DNA of 16,183 nucleotides from an uncultured bacterium (GTDB taxonomy: Bacteria > Planctomycetota > Phycisphaerae > Phycisphaerales > SM1A02), in contig CAJACJ010000237.1 of the NCBI GenBank assembly GCA_903938205.1, positions 1 through 16,183 of the forward strand, given 5' to 3'. The notes beneath the pieces were generated by a model that worked only from the letters and a program-made list of their open reading frames with translations, did no database searches and was not told where the DNA came from. Shown piece by piece: positions 7,430 to 14,497 of this stretch. A program made the position numbers and the translations under genes. How positions within the stretch are numbered: the first letter of the stretch is position 1; every line of letters begins with the position of its first letter.

Positions 7430-7441
7430 ATATGCATATTT
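7428..7441. repeat. 14 bp perfect palindrome AAATATGCATATTT
   Basis: A perfect dyad located 45 bases before the start of the PTPS-like gene and at the edge of the possible minus promoter. TCATT (7420-7424) and AATGA (7447-7451) flank it as a slightly asymmetric outer inverted repeat. Its position between two divergent transcription units fits an operator, but AT-rich DNA produces such palindromes readily. Confidence 0.35.
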
Positions 7442-7485
7442 GAATAAATGACACGGAGCGTGAGTTGCGTGGCTAACCTTGGGAA

Positions 7486-8265
7486 ATGCTGCTGAGCCGA
7501 ACCGTTCGATTTGCCTTGTCTCCAACGCTACCGGCTGAAGTTAGTTCCCCAAAAAACAACGCATATGCCGCATGGCCAAGCACCAAAGGCTGGCATGCCC
7601 ATGTTTCCTTGGAAATTGTGATCGCTGGGGAGCCCGACCCACGCACGGGATATCTCATTTCCATCTCTGAAATAGATGAAATTGCCCGGCGAACCGCCCT
7701 GCCTTTCATTGACAAGTCGTTTCGTGGTGGCGGGGCCCAGGAATTGTGCTTGAAGCCTGTGGCCGAGGCCCTAAAAAAAGAGTTGCCGTTTCCGTTGCAA
7801 TCCATCACGCTTACACAAAGCGACTTTCTTTCATTCTTCTACGAGGTTTCCATGCCCAACCACGCCACCATGACGCAGTCATTTGAATTTGCCGCTAGCC
7901 ACCGCTTGCACTGCGATGATCTTGACGCCGCAACCAACTTAAAGATTTTTGGAAAGTGCAACAATGCTGCCGGTCACGGCCACAATTATCGTGTTGAAGT
8001 TTCGGTGCGCACACTGATTCAAGATCCGCCCAAAGTTCGGGTTGATCAACTGGAACAAGTGGTGCGCCAGAATGTGATTGAACAACTTGATCACAAACAT
8101 TTGAACTCCGATGTCGCTATTTTTGCCAATCACAATCCAAGCGTGGAAATGATCGCGCAGGTTTGCCATGACTGGTTGGTCCAACCCATCAAGGCTTTAG
8201 GAGGCGAGCTTGTTCGAGTTCGCGTGTGGGAAACGGAAAAAACTTCGGCCATGTATCCAGGCTGA
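7486..8265 (+). CDS. Tandem 6-pyruvoyl-tetrahydropterin synthase / QueD-like protein, N-terminal copy degenerate
   Basis: The family converts dihydroneopterin triphosphate to 6-pyruvoyl-tetrahydropterin or 6-carboxy-tetrahydropterin, the latter on the queuosine pathway. The 259 residues hold two copies of the fold. The C-terminal copy (about 129-259) has the catalytic set: zinc histidines His139 (AASHRL), His164 and His166 (GHGHNY), Cys158 in GKCNN, DHKHLN at 202-207, and Glu249 in VWETEKTSAMY. The N-terminal copy (about 4-115) keeps an aligned GWHAHVSLEI (35-44) and DPRTGYLISISEID (51-64), but lacks the first zinc histidine and the catalytic cysteine region. It is probably structural or a diverged subunit. 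A stop codon lies just upstream in frame, so the ATG at 7486 is the longest ATG start; GGGAA directly abuts it. QueD or a pterin-synthase role cannot be separated by sequence alone. Confidence 0.87.
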   Translation: MLLSRTVRFALSPTLPAEVSSPKNNAYAAWPSTKGWHAHVSLEIVIAGEPDPRTGYLISISEIDEIARRTALPFIDKSFRGGGAQELCLKPVAEALKKELPFPLQSITLTQSDFLSFFYEVSMPNHATMTQSFEFAASHRLHCDDLDAATNLKIFGKCNNAAGHGHNYRVEVSVRTLIQDPPKVRVDQLEQVVRQNVIEQLDHKHLNSDVAIFANHNPSVEMIAQVCHDWLVQPIKALGGELVRVRVWETEKTSAMYPG

Positions 8266-8278
8266 TCCTGCCGCGTCT

Positions 8279-8323
8279 CTTTGGATATTTTCCCAAAGCA
8301 AGCCATGCGCAATTTCTTGCGCA
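8279..8323. terminator. Two hairpins between convergent genes, possible bidirectional terminator
   Basis: CTTTGG (8279-8284) pairs with CCAAAG (8293-8298), and TGCGCAA (8306-8312) pairs perfectly with TTGCGCA (8317-8323) around a TTTC loop. They lie between the ends of the PTPS-like and CDGSH genes, which converge here. Neither has a proper T run behind it on either strand, so terminator function is a positional guess. Confidence 0.3.
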
Positions 8324-8345
8324 GCACTCACCTTCGATGCCTTAT

Positions 8346-8543
8346 TTACTCGGCGACTTCGGTGCGCACTTGGTCCGCGTTGTATGTAAAGCACTTTCCT
8401 TCAGGTTCATCAATGCACTTTTTGTGGCTGCCATCGCAAAATGGAGCGTTTTTTGTGAGACCACATGCGCAAATAAAGATGGGCTTGTCTTGAGGAACTA
8501 TTTTAATTGGACCAGTTGCGTTGAGGCGGACTATTCGTGACAT
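8346..8543 (-). CDS. Small CDGSH-type iron-sulfur protein
   Basis: A 65-residue protein that is almost entirely one CDGSH (mitoNEET-like) domain, which binds a redox-active 2Fe-2S cluster through three cysteines and one histidine. The ligand pattern is complete: Cys25, Cys27, Cys36 and His40 in CACGLTKNAPFCDGSH, fitting C-x-C-x2-T-x3-P-x-CDG-x-H. There is no signal peptide or membrane anchor, so it should be cytoplasmic, unlike the mitochondrial members. Upstream of the start is a purine-rich AAAAGAGAGA at about seven bases. It is convergent with the PTPS-like gene and lies 58 bases behind the ACT gene on the same strand. The electron partner is unknown. Confidence 0.9.
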   Translation of the reverse strand: MSRIVRLNATGPIKIVPQDKPIFICACGLTKNAPFCDGSHKKCIDEPEGKCFTYNADQVRTEVAE

Positions 8544-8602
8544 GGTGGTTCTCTCTTTTAAATTTGTGCAATGAACAATCGGGACAAAGCTGGACAGGGT
8601 CG

Positions 8603-9070
8603 TTACGACAAATCTTCTTCACCAAGAAGTCTGAAACCTTTGCGAAGAAGAATCTGACCGGCAAGCGTGAGGTCATCAACAGCAATGGCTACGGTTGGCG
8701 CCTCTTGCCGGCGCAACATCACTGGATAGGCGAAGCGAATATTCAACTCCGCGCCCAAAAGATGCAGGCATAAATTGGTCAGGCTTTTACCCTCGGGTAA
8801 TTCCACCACCAACAAATCAACTTCGCTAAATGTGAAGTGGTTGGCGCGTAACACCACGCGCGCGGCGTCGGCATTGTTGAAAATAAGCCGCACGACGGCG
8901 TGATCGCTTGAATCCAAAATACTGAAGGCCGCCAAATTCAGACCTGATTGATCGTCACACTTCTGTAGAAGATCAAGCAATTTTCCAACCTTGTTGTCAA
9001 GGAAAACGCCAAACTGGCGCACCGATGGCGGGGTGTAACCTTGCTGGGTTTCTTGTGGAAGAATGCTCAT
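8603..9070 (-). CDS. Stand-alone tandem ACT-domain protein
   Basis: A 155-residue protein consisting of two ACT-like modules and nothing else. The first, about residues 16-90, runs from VRQFGVFLDNKVGKLLDLL to LLVVELP; the second, about 93-150, ends in FRLLGEEDLS. ACT modules bind amino acids and control enzymes. Homologues of this layout in Planctomycetota are, as I recall, often labelled acetolactate synthase, but no catalytic domain is present, so a regulatory role is more likely. The frame stays open upstream to an ATG at 9487. The start at 9070 is chosen because residues before it have no ACT character and overlap the opposite-strand DUF885 gene. A possible promoter TTGCAA (9114-9109) - 19 bases - TATATT (9089-9084) would leave only about seven bases of leader, and there is no Shine-Dalgarno. 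Confidence 0.83.
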   Translation of the reverse strand: MSILPQETQQGYTPPSVRQFGVFLDNKVGKLLDLLQKCDDQSGLNLAAFSILDSSDHAVVRLIFNNADAARVVLRANHFTFSEVDLLVVELPEGKSLTNLCLHLLGAELNIRFAYPVMLRRQEAPTVAIAVDDLTLAGQILLRKGFRLLGEEDLS

Positions 9071-9083
9071 GTGAGGGGGCAAG

Positions 9084-9114
9084 AATATAGCCGCGAATGA
9101 GGAATGCGTTGCAA
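9084..9114 (-). promoter_or_regulatory. Possible promoter of the ACT-domain gene
   Basis: On the minus strand, TTGCAA (9114-9109) and TATATT (9089-9084) are separated by 19 bases, longer than ideal. Transcription would begin near 9077, making the message nearly leaderless, which agrees with the missing Shine-Dalgarno. It lies in the 117 bp divergent spacer shared with the DUF885 gene. Confidence 0.28.
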
Positions 9115-9187
9115 GAAGTATTTGCGTTGAATTTGCAAGCGGAATTTCATTGCGCGATATCAAGCACGCACCTGATACTTTGAAACC

Positions 9188-11206
9188 ATGACATTTCAGA
9201 ATCGATCGCATGCGAACCGTTGGCACATTGTGTTTGGGTGGATGATTGTGATGGGTGGCCAAAGCGTTTGCATGTCGCAAACAACTTCCAACTCCACGAT
9301 CGATGCGAAGACTATTGAAAAACAAGAGCTGAAACCAGAACCGAAACTTCAACAACTGCCCGCCCCCACCAACTCCGCTGTATTGCGCGAGGCCTTTGAC
9401 GCCATTCAAACTTTTCGCGATCGCGAAGACCCAATGGAGGCAATAGCCAACGGAAGACCAGGCGACGCGTTGCGAATCAGCGACCATAGCGCGGCTGCTA
9501 TCGCGCGCCGTGACAAAGAGACAATTGGTTTATTGAAGGCGCTGCAAACAGTGCCGCGAGAAGGGCTCAGCGATTCTGAATTACTTGACCTTGATCTTGT
9601 CATTCGCGATCTGTCTTTGGATGTGCAGGCGCAAAAGTTTCTTGGGCACTTGCTTGTGATTGGCCCGCTTGGTGGACCTCAACAATCCATTGCGCAAATG
9701 TGCGACCTCATGCCGTTTGAGCGCGCCAATGATTTGCAAGCGCACGCCGCGCGTTTAGAGCAAGTGCCCAAGCAACTTGCCGACGACGAAGCGTTGCTGG
9801 AGGAGGGATTGCGCCAACACATCACGCCAGCCAAAGTGATTTTGCAGGGAATTGACGCGCAATTTGCGGCCGTGATCGATGGAAAGTTGGACACGCTGCG
9901 CGCGCCTTTTTTACGCGAGTACCCAGATGTGACCCCGGAAATGCGCGCACAATTGTTGGAACGAGCGGACAAGGCGATAGAAAAAATTCTGGCGTCCATG
10001 GCGACCATGCGTAATTTTATTCGTGATCGCTATATGCCCAATTGCCGCGATGACATTGCCTGCGCAGCCCTACCCAATGGACCAGAGTGGTACGCATTTC
10101 GTTTGAATCAACAAACCACCACTAAACTGTCGCCCAAAGAAATTCACGCGCTGGGATTGTCGGAGATGGCGCGCATTCACGCGGAGATGTTGGTGGTGAT
10201 TCGCAAGACCGATTGGTTCGCCAAAGACCCCGCGCTCACCGCGCTCAGCGACGAAGAATTGTTCGCACGCTTCACGGCATATTTGCGTAGCGACGCGCGA
10301 TTTTATTATCAAAGCGCCGAGGAATTGCTGCGCGGCTACCGTGACATTTGCAAACAAATCGACGCGCACTTGCCAGAGCTGTTTGGAACGTTGCCGCGCC
10401 TGACCTACGGCGTGCGCGAGATTCCTCGGTTCATGGCGCCCAGTCAAACCACCGCGTATTACCAGCAAGGAAGCATGGATTCGGGCAATCCTGGATGGTT
10501 CTACGCCAATACTTACGCGCTGAATCAGCGGCCAAAATATGAAATGATTCCGCTGGCGTTGCATGAGGCGGTGCCGGGACATCATTTGCAAATTGCGCTT
10601 ACGCAAGAGTTACCGCAGCGCCACACATTGCGCCGCGACATGGGCTTCACAGCGTTCGTGGAAGGCTGGGCCTTGTACGCGGAACGTCTTGGCATTGAGA
10701 TGAAATTGTTCGACGATCCGTACAACGATTTTGGCCGCTTGTTGTATGAAATGTGGCGCTCATGTCGGCTTGTGGTGGACACTGGAATGCACGCGCTTGG
10801 TTGGAGCCGCGACCAAGCCGTGGCGTTCATGCGCGCCAACACCGCGTTGAGCGAGTTGAACATTGACCGTGAAGTGGATCGCTATATCAGTTGGCCTGGC
10901 CAAGCGTGCGCCTACAAATTGGGCGAGTTGGAAATTCGCCGCTTGCGCGCGCTGGCAGAACAGGAACTTGCAAACACATTTCAACTACGCGCATTTCACG
11001 ACGCGCTCTTACGCGATGGCGCCCTGCCCCTTGATGTGCTTGGCGTGCGCATGACACAATGGATCGCGGCGCGCAAAAGTGAAATGGCCGTTGAGAAACC
11101 CGCTTCCGCAAAGACGGAACAAAAGAATCCGCTTTGGGCGCCGGCGCTCACGCCCCCCACTTCTCAAAACAAGGCAATTCCTGCGCAATCAACGCCGCGT
11201 CCATAA
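9188..11206 (+). CDS. Exported DUF885-family putative metallohydrolase
   Basis: A 672-residue member of the DUF885 family, which looks like a zinc metallopeptidase but whose substrates are poorly known. The N-terminus has a basic stretch and a moderate hydrophobic core (about 12-28, FGWMIVMGG), taken as a weak signal peptide. A low-complexity KPEPKLQQLPAP linker follows near 50-62. The metal-site motif is HEAVPGHHLQ at 459-468 (HExxxGHH), with a second conserved block VEGWALYAERLG at 491-502, where Glu492 is a candidate third ligand. The PSQTTAYYQQGS segment near 420-431 is also typical. The C-terminal 45 residues after the domain are rich in Pro, Ala and Lys and look disordered. No Shine-Dalgarno is seen; internal Met19 or Met23 could also start but would spoil the signal. 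It ends 15 bases from the convergent hydrolase gene. Peptidase activity is inference from the motif. Confidence 0.88.
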   Translation: MTFQNRSHANRWHIVFGWMIVMGGQSVCMSQTTSNSTIDAKTIEKQELKPEPKLQQLPAPTNSAVLREAFDAIQTFRDREDPMEAIANGRPGDALRISDHSAAAIARRDKETIGLLKALQTVPREGLSDSELLDLDLVIRDLSLDVQAQKFLGHLLVIGPLGGPQQSIAQMCDLMPFERANDLQAHAARLEQVPKQLADDEALLEEGLRQHITPAKVILQGIDAQFAAVIDGKLDTLRAPFLREYPDVTPEMRAQLLERADKAIEKILASMATMRNFIRDRYMPNCRDDIACAALPNGPEWYAFRLNQQTTTKLSPKEIHALGLSEMARIHAEMLVVIRKTDWFAKDPALTALSDEELFARFTAYLRSDARFYYQSAEELLRGYRDICKQIDAHLPELFGTLPRLTYGVREIPRFMAPSQTTAYYQQGSMDSGNPGWFYANTYALNQRPKYEMIPLALHEAVPGHHLQIALTQELPQRHTLRRDMGFTAFVEGWALYAERLGIEMKLFDDPYNDFGRLLYEMWRSCRLVVDTGMHALGWSRDQAVAFMRANTALSELNIDREVDRYISWPGQACAYKLGELEIRRLRALAEQELANTFQLRAFHDALLRDGALPLDVLGVRMTQWIAARKSEMAVEKPASAKTEQKNPLWAPALTPPTSQNKAIPAQSTPRP

Positions 11207-11221
11207 TTGGCGCGGTGGTTG

Positions 11222-11881
11222 CTAGCGCAGAAACGGATTGCTTCGACGCTCTTTGTCAATGGTTGTGCTTGGACCATGGCCGGGATAAATGGCCGTGTCG
11301 CCTGGCAATGTCATAAGCACTTGATTGATTGAATGCATGAGCACATCGGAATCGCTGCCTGGAAAGTCGCTTCGACCAATTGAGTTTTGAAACAGCGTGT
11401 CGCCCACAATTGCGAACTTTTCGCTTGGGCAATGCAGCGTCACCGAGCCAGGCGAATGGCCGGGCGTTTCAAGAACTTGAAATTGAATTCCACCCAGCGA
11501 AAGTTTTTGCGCATGCGCAAGCGTGCCCGTTGGCGTGGACACGGACACGGGCTCGCCAATGAAGAGCGACAAGTTGAGTTGCGGATCTTGAAACCATTCG
11601 TGTTCAAGCGCGTGCGCCAACACGGGAATCTTTGGAAACATGGCGCGGACTTGGTCCACACCGGCGATGTGGTCGGCGTGCGCGTGCGTAAGAAGAATGG
11701 CTTTGGGTTTCAAACCCCTGTCGCGCAAGAAGTTCAACAAGGGCTCTGGAGACTCGCCCGGATCAACCACCCAACATGCAGAAATAGTGTTTTGCCCTGC
11801 ATTTGCAGGCACTTCCACTACATACGCGTTGGTTTGGCAGCGACCCAGTTCAAAGGCGTGAAGTTTGACGGCGCAAGGCAT
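11222..11881 (-). CDS. Metallo-beta-lactamase-fold hydrolase, GloC/YcbL-like (glyoxalase II type)
   Basis: A 219-residue binuclear-metal hydrolase, most like hydroxyacylglutathione hydrolases of the short GloC/YcbL type, which hydrolyse S-lactoyl-glutathione-like thioesters in methylglyoxal detoxification. All metal ligands are present: HAHADH at 66-71, His142 in TPGHSPGS, Asp161 in VGDTLF, and His202 in YPGHG. GRSDFPGSD at 169-177 is characteristic of the group. The C-terminal helical substrate domain of classical GloB is absent, as in YcbL. The frame is open upstream to 12040, but those residues are not family-like and overlap the divergent gene, so the ATG at 11881 is used, giving the usual protein length. 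No Shine-Dalgarno is visible. The physiological thiol in this organism is unknown, so the substrate stays open. Confidence 0.88.
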   Translation of the reverse strand: MPCAVKLHAFELGRCQTNAYVVEVPANAGQNTISACWVVDPGESPEPLLNFLRDRGLKPKAILLTHAHADHIAGVDQVRAMFPKIPVLAHALEHEWFQDPQLNLSLFIGEPVSVSTPTGTLAHAQKLSLGGIQFQVLETPGHSPGSVTLHCPSEKFAIVGDTLFQNSIGRSDFPGSDSDVLMHSINQVLMTLPGDTAIYPGHGPSTTIDKERRSNPFLR

Positions 11882-12806
11882 GCGCAACCTTATACTGCCC
11901 GCCGTGAAATGCAATGTGAAATTGTGGTTTGGAAATATTTTGTCTAGAAGTATTTTGTCTAGCCCCACATTTATAAAAAATATTGCGCTGACGATAATTT
12001 CACTATTCACGGCGGGGTTGCTGGCACGCTGCGATTCCATGTCAAGCGATTTCGCAAGCCTGTCAAGTTCTTTTTCACCACCAACGCCTGCCCAAGCCGC
12101 GCAATGGGCGCTTGATCCATACGACGCGGAAAATCAACGGCGTGGAACTGTGTTGTTGGCCAACGCGCCGTGGGGCGGAAGTCCGGCGTATCTCAGCATG
12201 TATCGGCTGTATGTGGAGGACAACGCGGATCCACTTGTGAAGGCAAGCGCGCTTGACGCGTTGGCGCGCCACGGCGAAGTGTCCGACGCTGATTTGATTA
12301 GCAAACAATTGCAAAATAAAAATATCCAAGTGAAAGTCGCCGCCGCAAAAGCGCTGCAAAGAATTCACGATCCCAAAGTCACCGCTGTTCTCTGCTCGCG
12401 CGGCACTGACGAGAACGAAGATTCATCGGTGCGGATTGAGGTGGCGATTGCGCTTGGCCAATACGCCGCGGATGATTCATTTCAAGCGCTGTGCGCCATG
12501 ATTGATCAGCGCGAATTGGCAGTGAATTTGGCTGCCAATGACTCGCTTCGACTTCTCACGGACCATGATTTCGCGCTTGATCGCCGCCTGTGGTTGAGTT
12601 GGTATCGAGCCAACAAAACTCCATTTCGCAAGGAGTTGCAATATCTCTATCCAACCTATCAACGTGAAAAAGGATTTTGGGATCACATTACTTTTTGGGC
12701 GCCGCTGACATTTGAGAAGCCTGGGGTTCCCGTTGGAATGGACGAGTCCAAGTTGGCTCCATCCACCGCGCCAGAAGATTTTCAGAATCTAGGCAACACC
12801 AAGTAG
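11880..12806 (+). CDS. HEAT-repeat exported protein, function unknown (start uncertain)
   Basis: A secretory or membrane-anchored protein with about three HEAT repeats, an alpha-solenoid used for protein contacts. Numbered from the ATG at 11880 it has 308 residues. A hydrophobic segment at 32-50 (KNIALTIISLFTAGLLA) is followed by Cys51, but Arg at -1 makes a poor lipobox. A Ser/Pro-rich linker comes next, then helical repeats from about 112 to 240 (DPLVKASALDALARHG, IQVKVAAAKALQRIHDP, SVRIEVAIALGQYAADD). The C-terminal part is aromatic (FWDHITFWAPLTF). The ATG at 11880 overlaps the divergent hydrolase start and leaves an overlong n-region. TTG at 11940 or 11955, each preceded by a weak purine patch, would give a better signal peptide. 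A 12 bp direct repeat sits in this start region. The MATE gene follows after 17 bases, so the two are probably co-transcribed. Confidence 0.78.
   Translation: MRNLILPAVKCNVKLWFGNILSRSILSSPTFIKNIALTIISLFTAGLLARCDSMSSDFASLSSSFSPPTPAQAAQWALDPYDAENQRRGTVLLANAPWGGSPAYLSMYRLYVEDNADPLVKASALDALARHGEVSDADLISKQLQNKNIQVKVAAAKALQRIHDPKVTAVLCSRGTDENEDSSVRIEVAIALGQYAADDSFQALCAMIDQRELAVNLAANDSLRLLTDHDFALDRRLWLSWYRANKTPFRKELQYLYPTYQREKGFWDHITFWAPLTFEKPGVPVGMDESKLAPSTAPEDFQNLGNTK
11936..11962 (+). repeat. Tandem 12 bp direct repeat TATTTTGTCTAG with 15 bp period
   Basis: Copies at 11936-11947 and 11951-11962 are identical and separated by AAG. The 15 bp period equals five codons, so in the HEAT-protein frame it encodes ILSRS then ILSSP. 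It lies between the hydrolase start and the likely signal peptide of the HEAT protein, where it may be promoter DNA rather than coding. A local duplication or a pair of binding sites would both explain it. Confidence 0.6.
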
Positions 12807-12823
12807 CGAATGCGTTTTGAGCA

Positions 12824-14386
12824 ATGAAGTCAACAGAACACATTGAGCGCGCCGCGGATGCGGACAAAGATGTTCCGTTGTCATCCATTGGCCCTGACGA
12901 TCCAGCGGATGGCTTGATGGCCGTTGCAGAAGTTGACGCGGACGCTATTGAAGATGGACAAATTCGAGCGGGACGTGTGGCGGGCAAAAGCATGTGGGCG
13001 GCGATTTGGATTTTGTCGCTTCCAATTTCATTGCAACAACTCATGGCGGCGTGCGTGGGATTGGTGGACAAAATTCTTGCTGGACATTTACCTGGAAAAG
13101 TTGTCGTGCCCGCCTTGGTCGGCATTGGTGTTGGAACCTATGTGGGTTGGTTTACCGGTATTGCGCTGGCTGGTTTGGGTGTGGGCGGACAAGCCATTAT
13201 CGCGCGCTCCATGGGAAGTGGAAATAAAAAAGACGCGCATGATGCGCTGGGAGCAAGCGTGACATTGGGCGTTGTATGGGGCGGATTTGTTGGCGTGATC
13301 ATGTGGTTGCTCGCCGCGCCACTGGCCGCTATTTCCGGATTAACACCAGAAGCATCTGCGCATTGCACAACGTATGTCACGGTGATCGCATGGAGCATGC
13401 CCTTCTGTGGCGTGATGACCGTTGGCGGTTTGTGTCTGCACGGCGCGGGCGAAACCGCAAAGCCATCATGGATTTCCATCGGCATCAATGTGATCAATCT
13501 TGTGGCCAGTTGGATGTTGTCCGGCGTAGTGATTCGCTACGGCGAGCACACTTTGCCCGCGCCACTTTCGATCAATCCAGAAACATGGGGCGTGTGGGGA
13601 ATCGCGGCGGGAACTTCGCTGAGTTACATGGTCGGCGGAATTGCCACGGTGTGGATCATGGCCGCGGGCGTGAAAGATTTGCGCTTGGAAAAACGTGCGC
13701 TCAAACCAACGCGCAAAATCATGTGGCGCATTGCGCGCTTGGGTATTCCAAATTTCTTCGAGGGTCTAGCCATGTGGGGCGCCAGCCTCTTTTTGATGGG
13801 ATTCATTGGCGATATCGCGCGTGGCGCAACGGGCCTGGAGCCGCGCCAAGGCTTGATTGGCGCGCACATGATCACGGTGCAATGGGAGGCGTTCTCGTTT
13901 CTTCCAGGCTTCGCCATGGGAACCGCGGCGGGCGCGCTGGCCGGACAATATTTAGGCGCGCGCAATCCGCAAATGGCGCGCAAGGCTATTTGGGCGTGCA
14001 CATATCTTGGAATGATTCTCATGGGCACAATGGGAATTATTTTCATGACGCAAGGAAGATTTCTGGCGTCGATTATTTCCGATCAAGCGGTGCATCTGGA
14101 AGAAGTTCCAAAATTATTAATGGCATGCGGCGTGGTGCAAGTCTTTTTTGCGCTCAGCATGACTGTGCGCCAAGGGTTGCGCGGCGTGGGCGATGTGAAA
14201 TGGATTTTGGCCATTACCGTTGGCAGCATTTACGGATTGCGCCTGCCACTGGCGTGGGCGCTTGGTGTCTGGATGGGCTACGGCCTTGCTGGAATTTGGT
14301 GGGGATTGAGTATTGAGTTGGCCATACGTGGACTGCTTTTCTTGGCTCGGTTCCACTATGGAAACTGGCAGAAATTGCGGGTGTGA
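12824..14386 (+). CDS. MATE-family multidrug/toxin efflux transporter with acidic N-terminal extension
   Basis: A polytopic inner-membrane transporter of the MATE superfamily, which exports organic cations or metabolites against an H+ or Na+ gradient. The 520 residues contain about 12 hydrophobic segments starting near residue 57. Recognisable features are LPISLQQLMAACVGLVDKILAGHL near 65-88, the following GQAIIARSMGSGN block near 122-134, its second-half counterpart AGALAGQYLGARNP, and a VRQGLRGVGD segment typical of the C-lobe. Family members are usually about 450 residues. The excess is mostly the N-terminal 55 residues, which are hydrophilic and strongly acidic (DPADGLMAVAEVDADAIEDG) with no known domain. 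The start has only a weak GAG upstream, but the gene lies 17 bases after the HEAT-protein stop, which suggests coupled transcription. Substrate unknown. Confidence 0.93.
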   Translation: MKSTEHIERAADADKDVPLSSIGPDDPADGLMAVAEVDADAIEDGQIRAGRVAGKSMWAAIWILSLPISLQQLMAACVGLVDKILAGHLPGKVVVPALVGIGVGTYVGWFTGIALAGLGVGGQAIIARSMGSGNKKDAHDALGASVTLGVVWGGFVGVIMWLLAAPLAAISGLTPEASAHCTTYVTVIAWSMPFCGVMTVGGLCLHGAGETAKPSWISIGINVINLVASWMLSGVVIRYGEHTLPAPLSINPETWGVWGIAAGTSLSYMVGGIATVWIMAAGVKDLRLEKRALKPTRKIMWRIARLGIPNFFEGLAMWGASLFLMGFIGDIARGATGLEPRQGLIGAHMITVQWEAFSFLPGFAMGTAAGALAGQYLGARNPQMARKAIWACTYLGMILMGTMGIIFMTQGRFLASIISDQAVHLEEVPKLLMACGVVQVFFALSMTVRQGLRGVGDVKWILAITVGSIYGLRLPLAWALGVWMGYGLAGIWWGLSIELAIRGLLFLARFHYGNWQKLRV

Positions 14387-14497
14387 TTGCCGTTGCAATT
14401 CGTCACGGACGATTTCGGCGCAACTCATGAACACAATTCAAGCGAACAGCATGATCACATTTTTGGCGCAGCATGCACATTGCGATTGCACACTGCG

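Larger units (their letters stand above)
7141..7485. other. 345 bp AT-rich intergenic region between divergent genes
   Basis: No convincing protein gene is present. The stretch holds a strong minus-strand terminator (7223-7263), further hairpins at 7260-7275, 7292-7307 and 7308-7322, an AT-rich middle part with a T8 run on the plus strand, a 14 bp perfect palindrome (7428-7441) and a possible minus promoter (7400-7429). A 27-codon minus frame (ATG at 7397, stop at 7317-7319, MWPKKIFADIKKF...) exists but has no ribosome site and is not claimed as a gene. Confidence 0.7.

Noticed and set aside
9414..9427. Perfect 14 bp palindrome TTCGCGATCGCGAA
   Set aside because: It lies within the DUF885 coding region, encodes ordinary residues (TFRDRED context), and GCGATCGC-like words are common in sequence with this GCG/CGC codon preference.
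9071..9487. In-frame upstream extension that would make the ACT protein 294 residues
   Set aside because: The extra residues overlap the divergent DUF885 gene and show no ACT character; the 155-residue form from 9070 is a complete two-module protein.
10070..10606. A 178-codon minus-strand frame inside the DUF885 gene
   Set aside because: It is the antisense of the conserved HExxxGH coding region, and its Arg/Gln-rich product looks like a shadow.
11387..11947. A 186-codon plus-strand frame antisense to the hydrolase
   Set aside because: It covers the metal-ligand region of the hydrolase in reverse and has no recognisable domain.
11882..12040. In-frame upstream extension that would make the hydrolase 272 residues
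   Set aside because: The family fold begins at the ATG at 11881, and the extension is antisense to the HEAT-protein signal region.
13276..14316. A 346-codon plus-strand frame overlapping the MATE gene in another frame
   Set aside because: Its translation is rich in Arg, His and Gly without domains or hydrophobic pattern, and it lies wholly inside a well-supported MATE gene on the same strand.
14467..14497. Imperfect hairpin CGCAG..TGCA / TGCA..CTGCG between the MATE and zinc-ribbon genes
   Set aside because: The stem is interrupted and no T run follows on either strand, so there is no support for a terminator.
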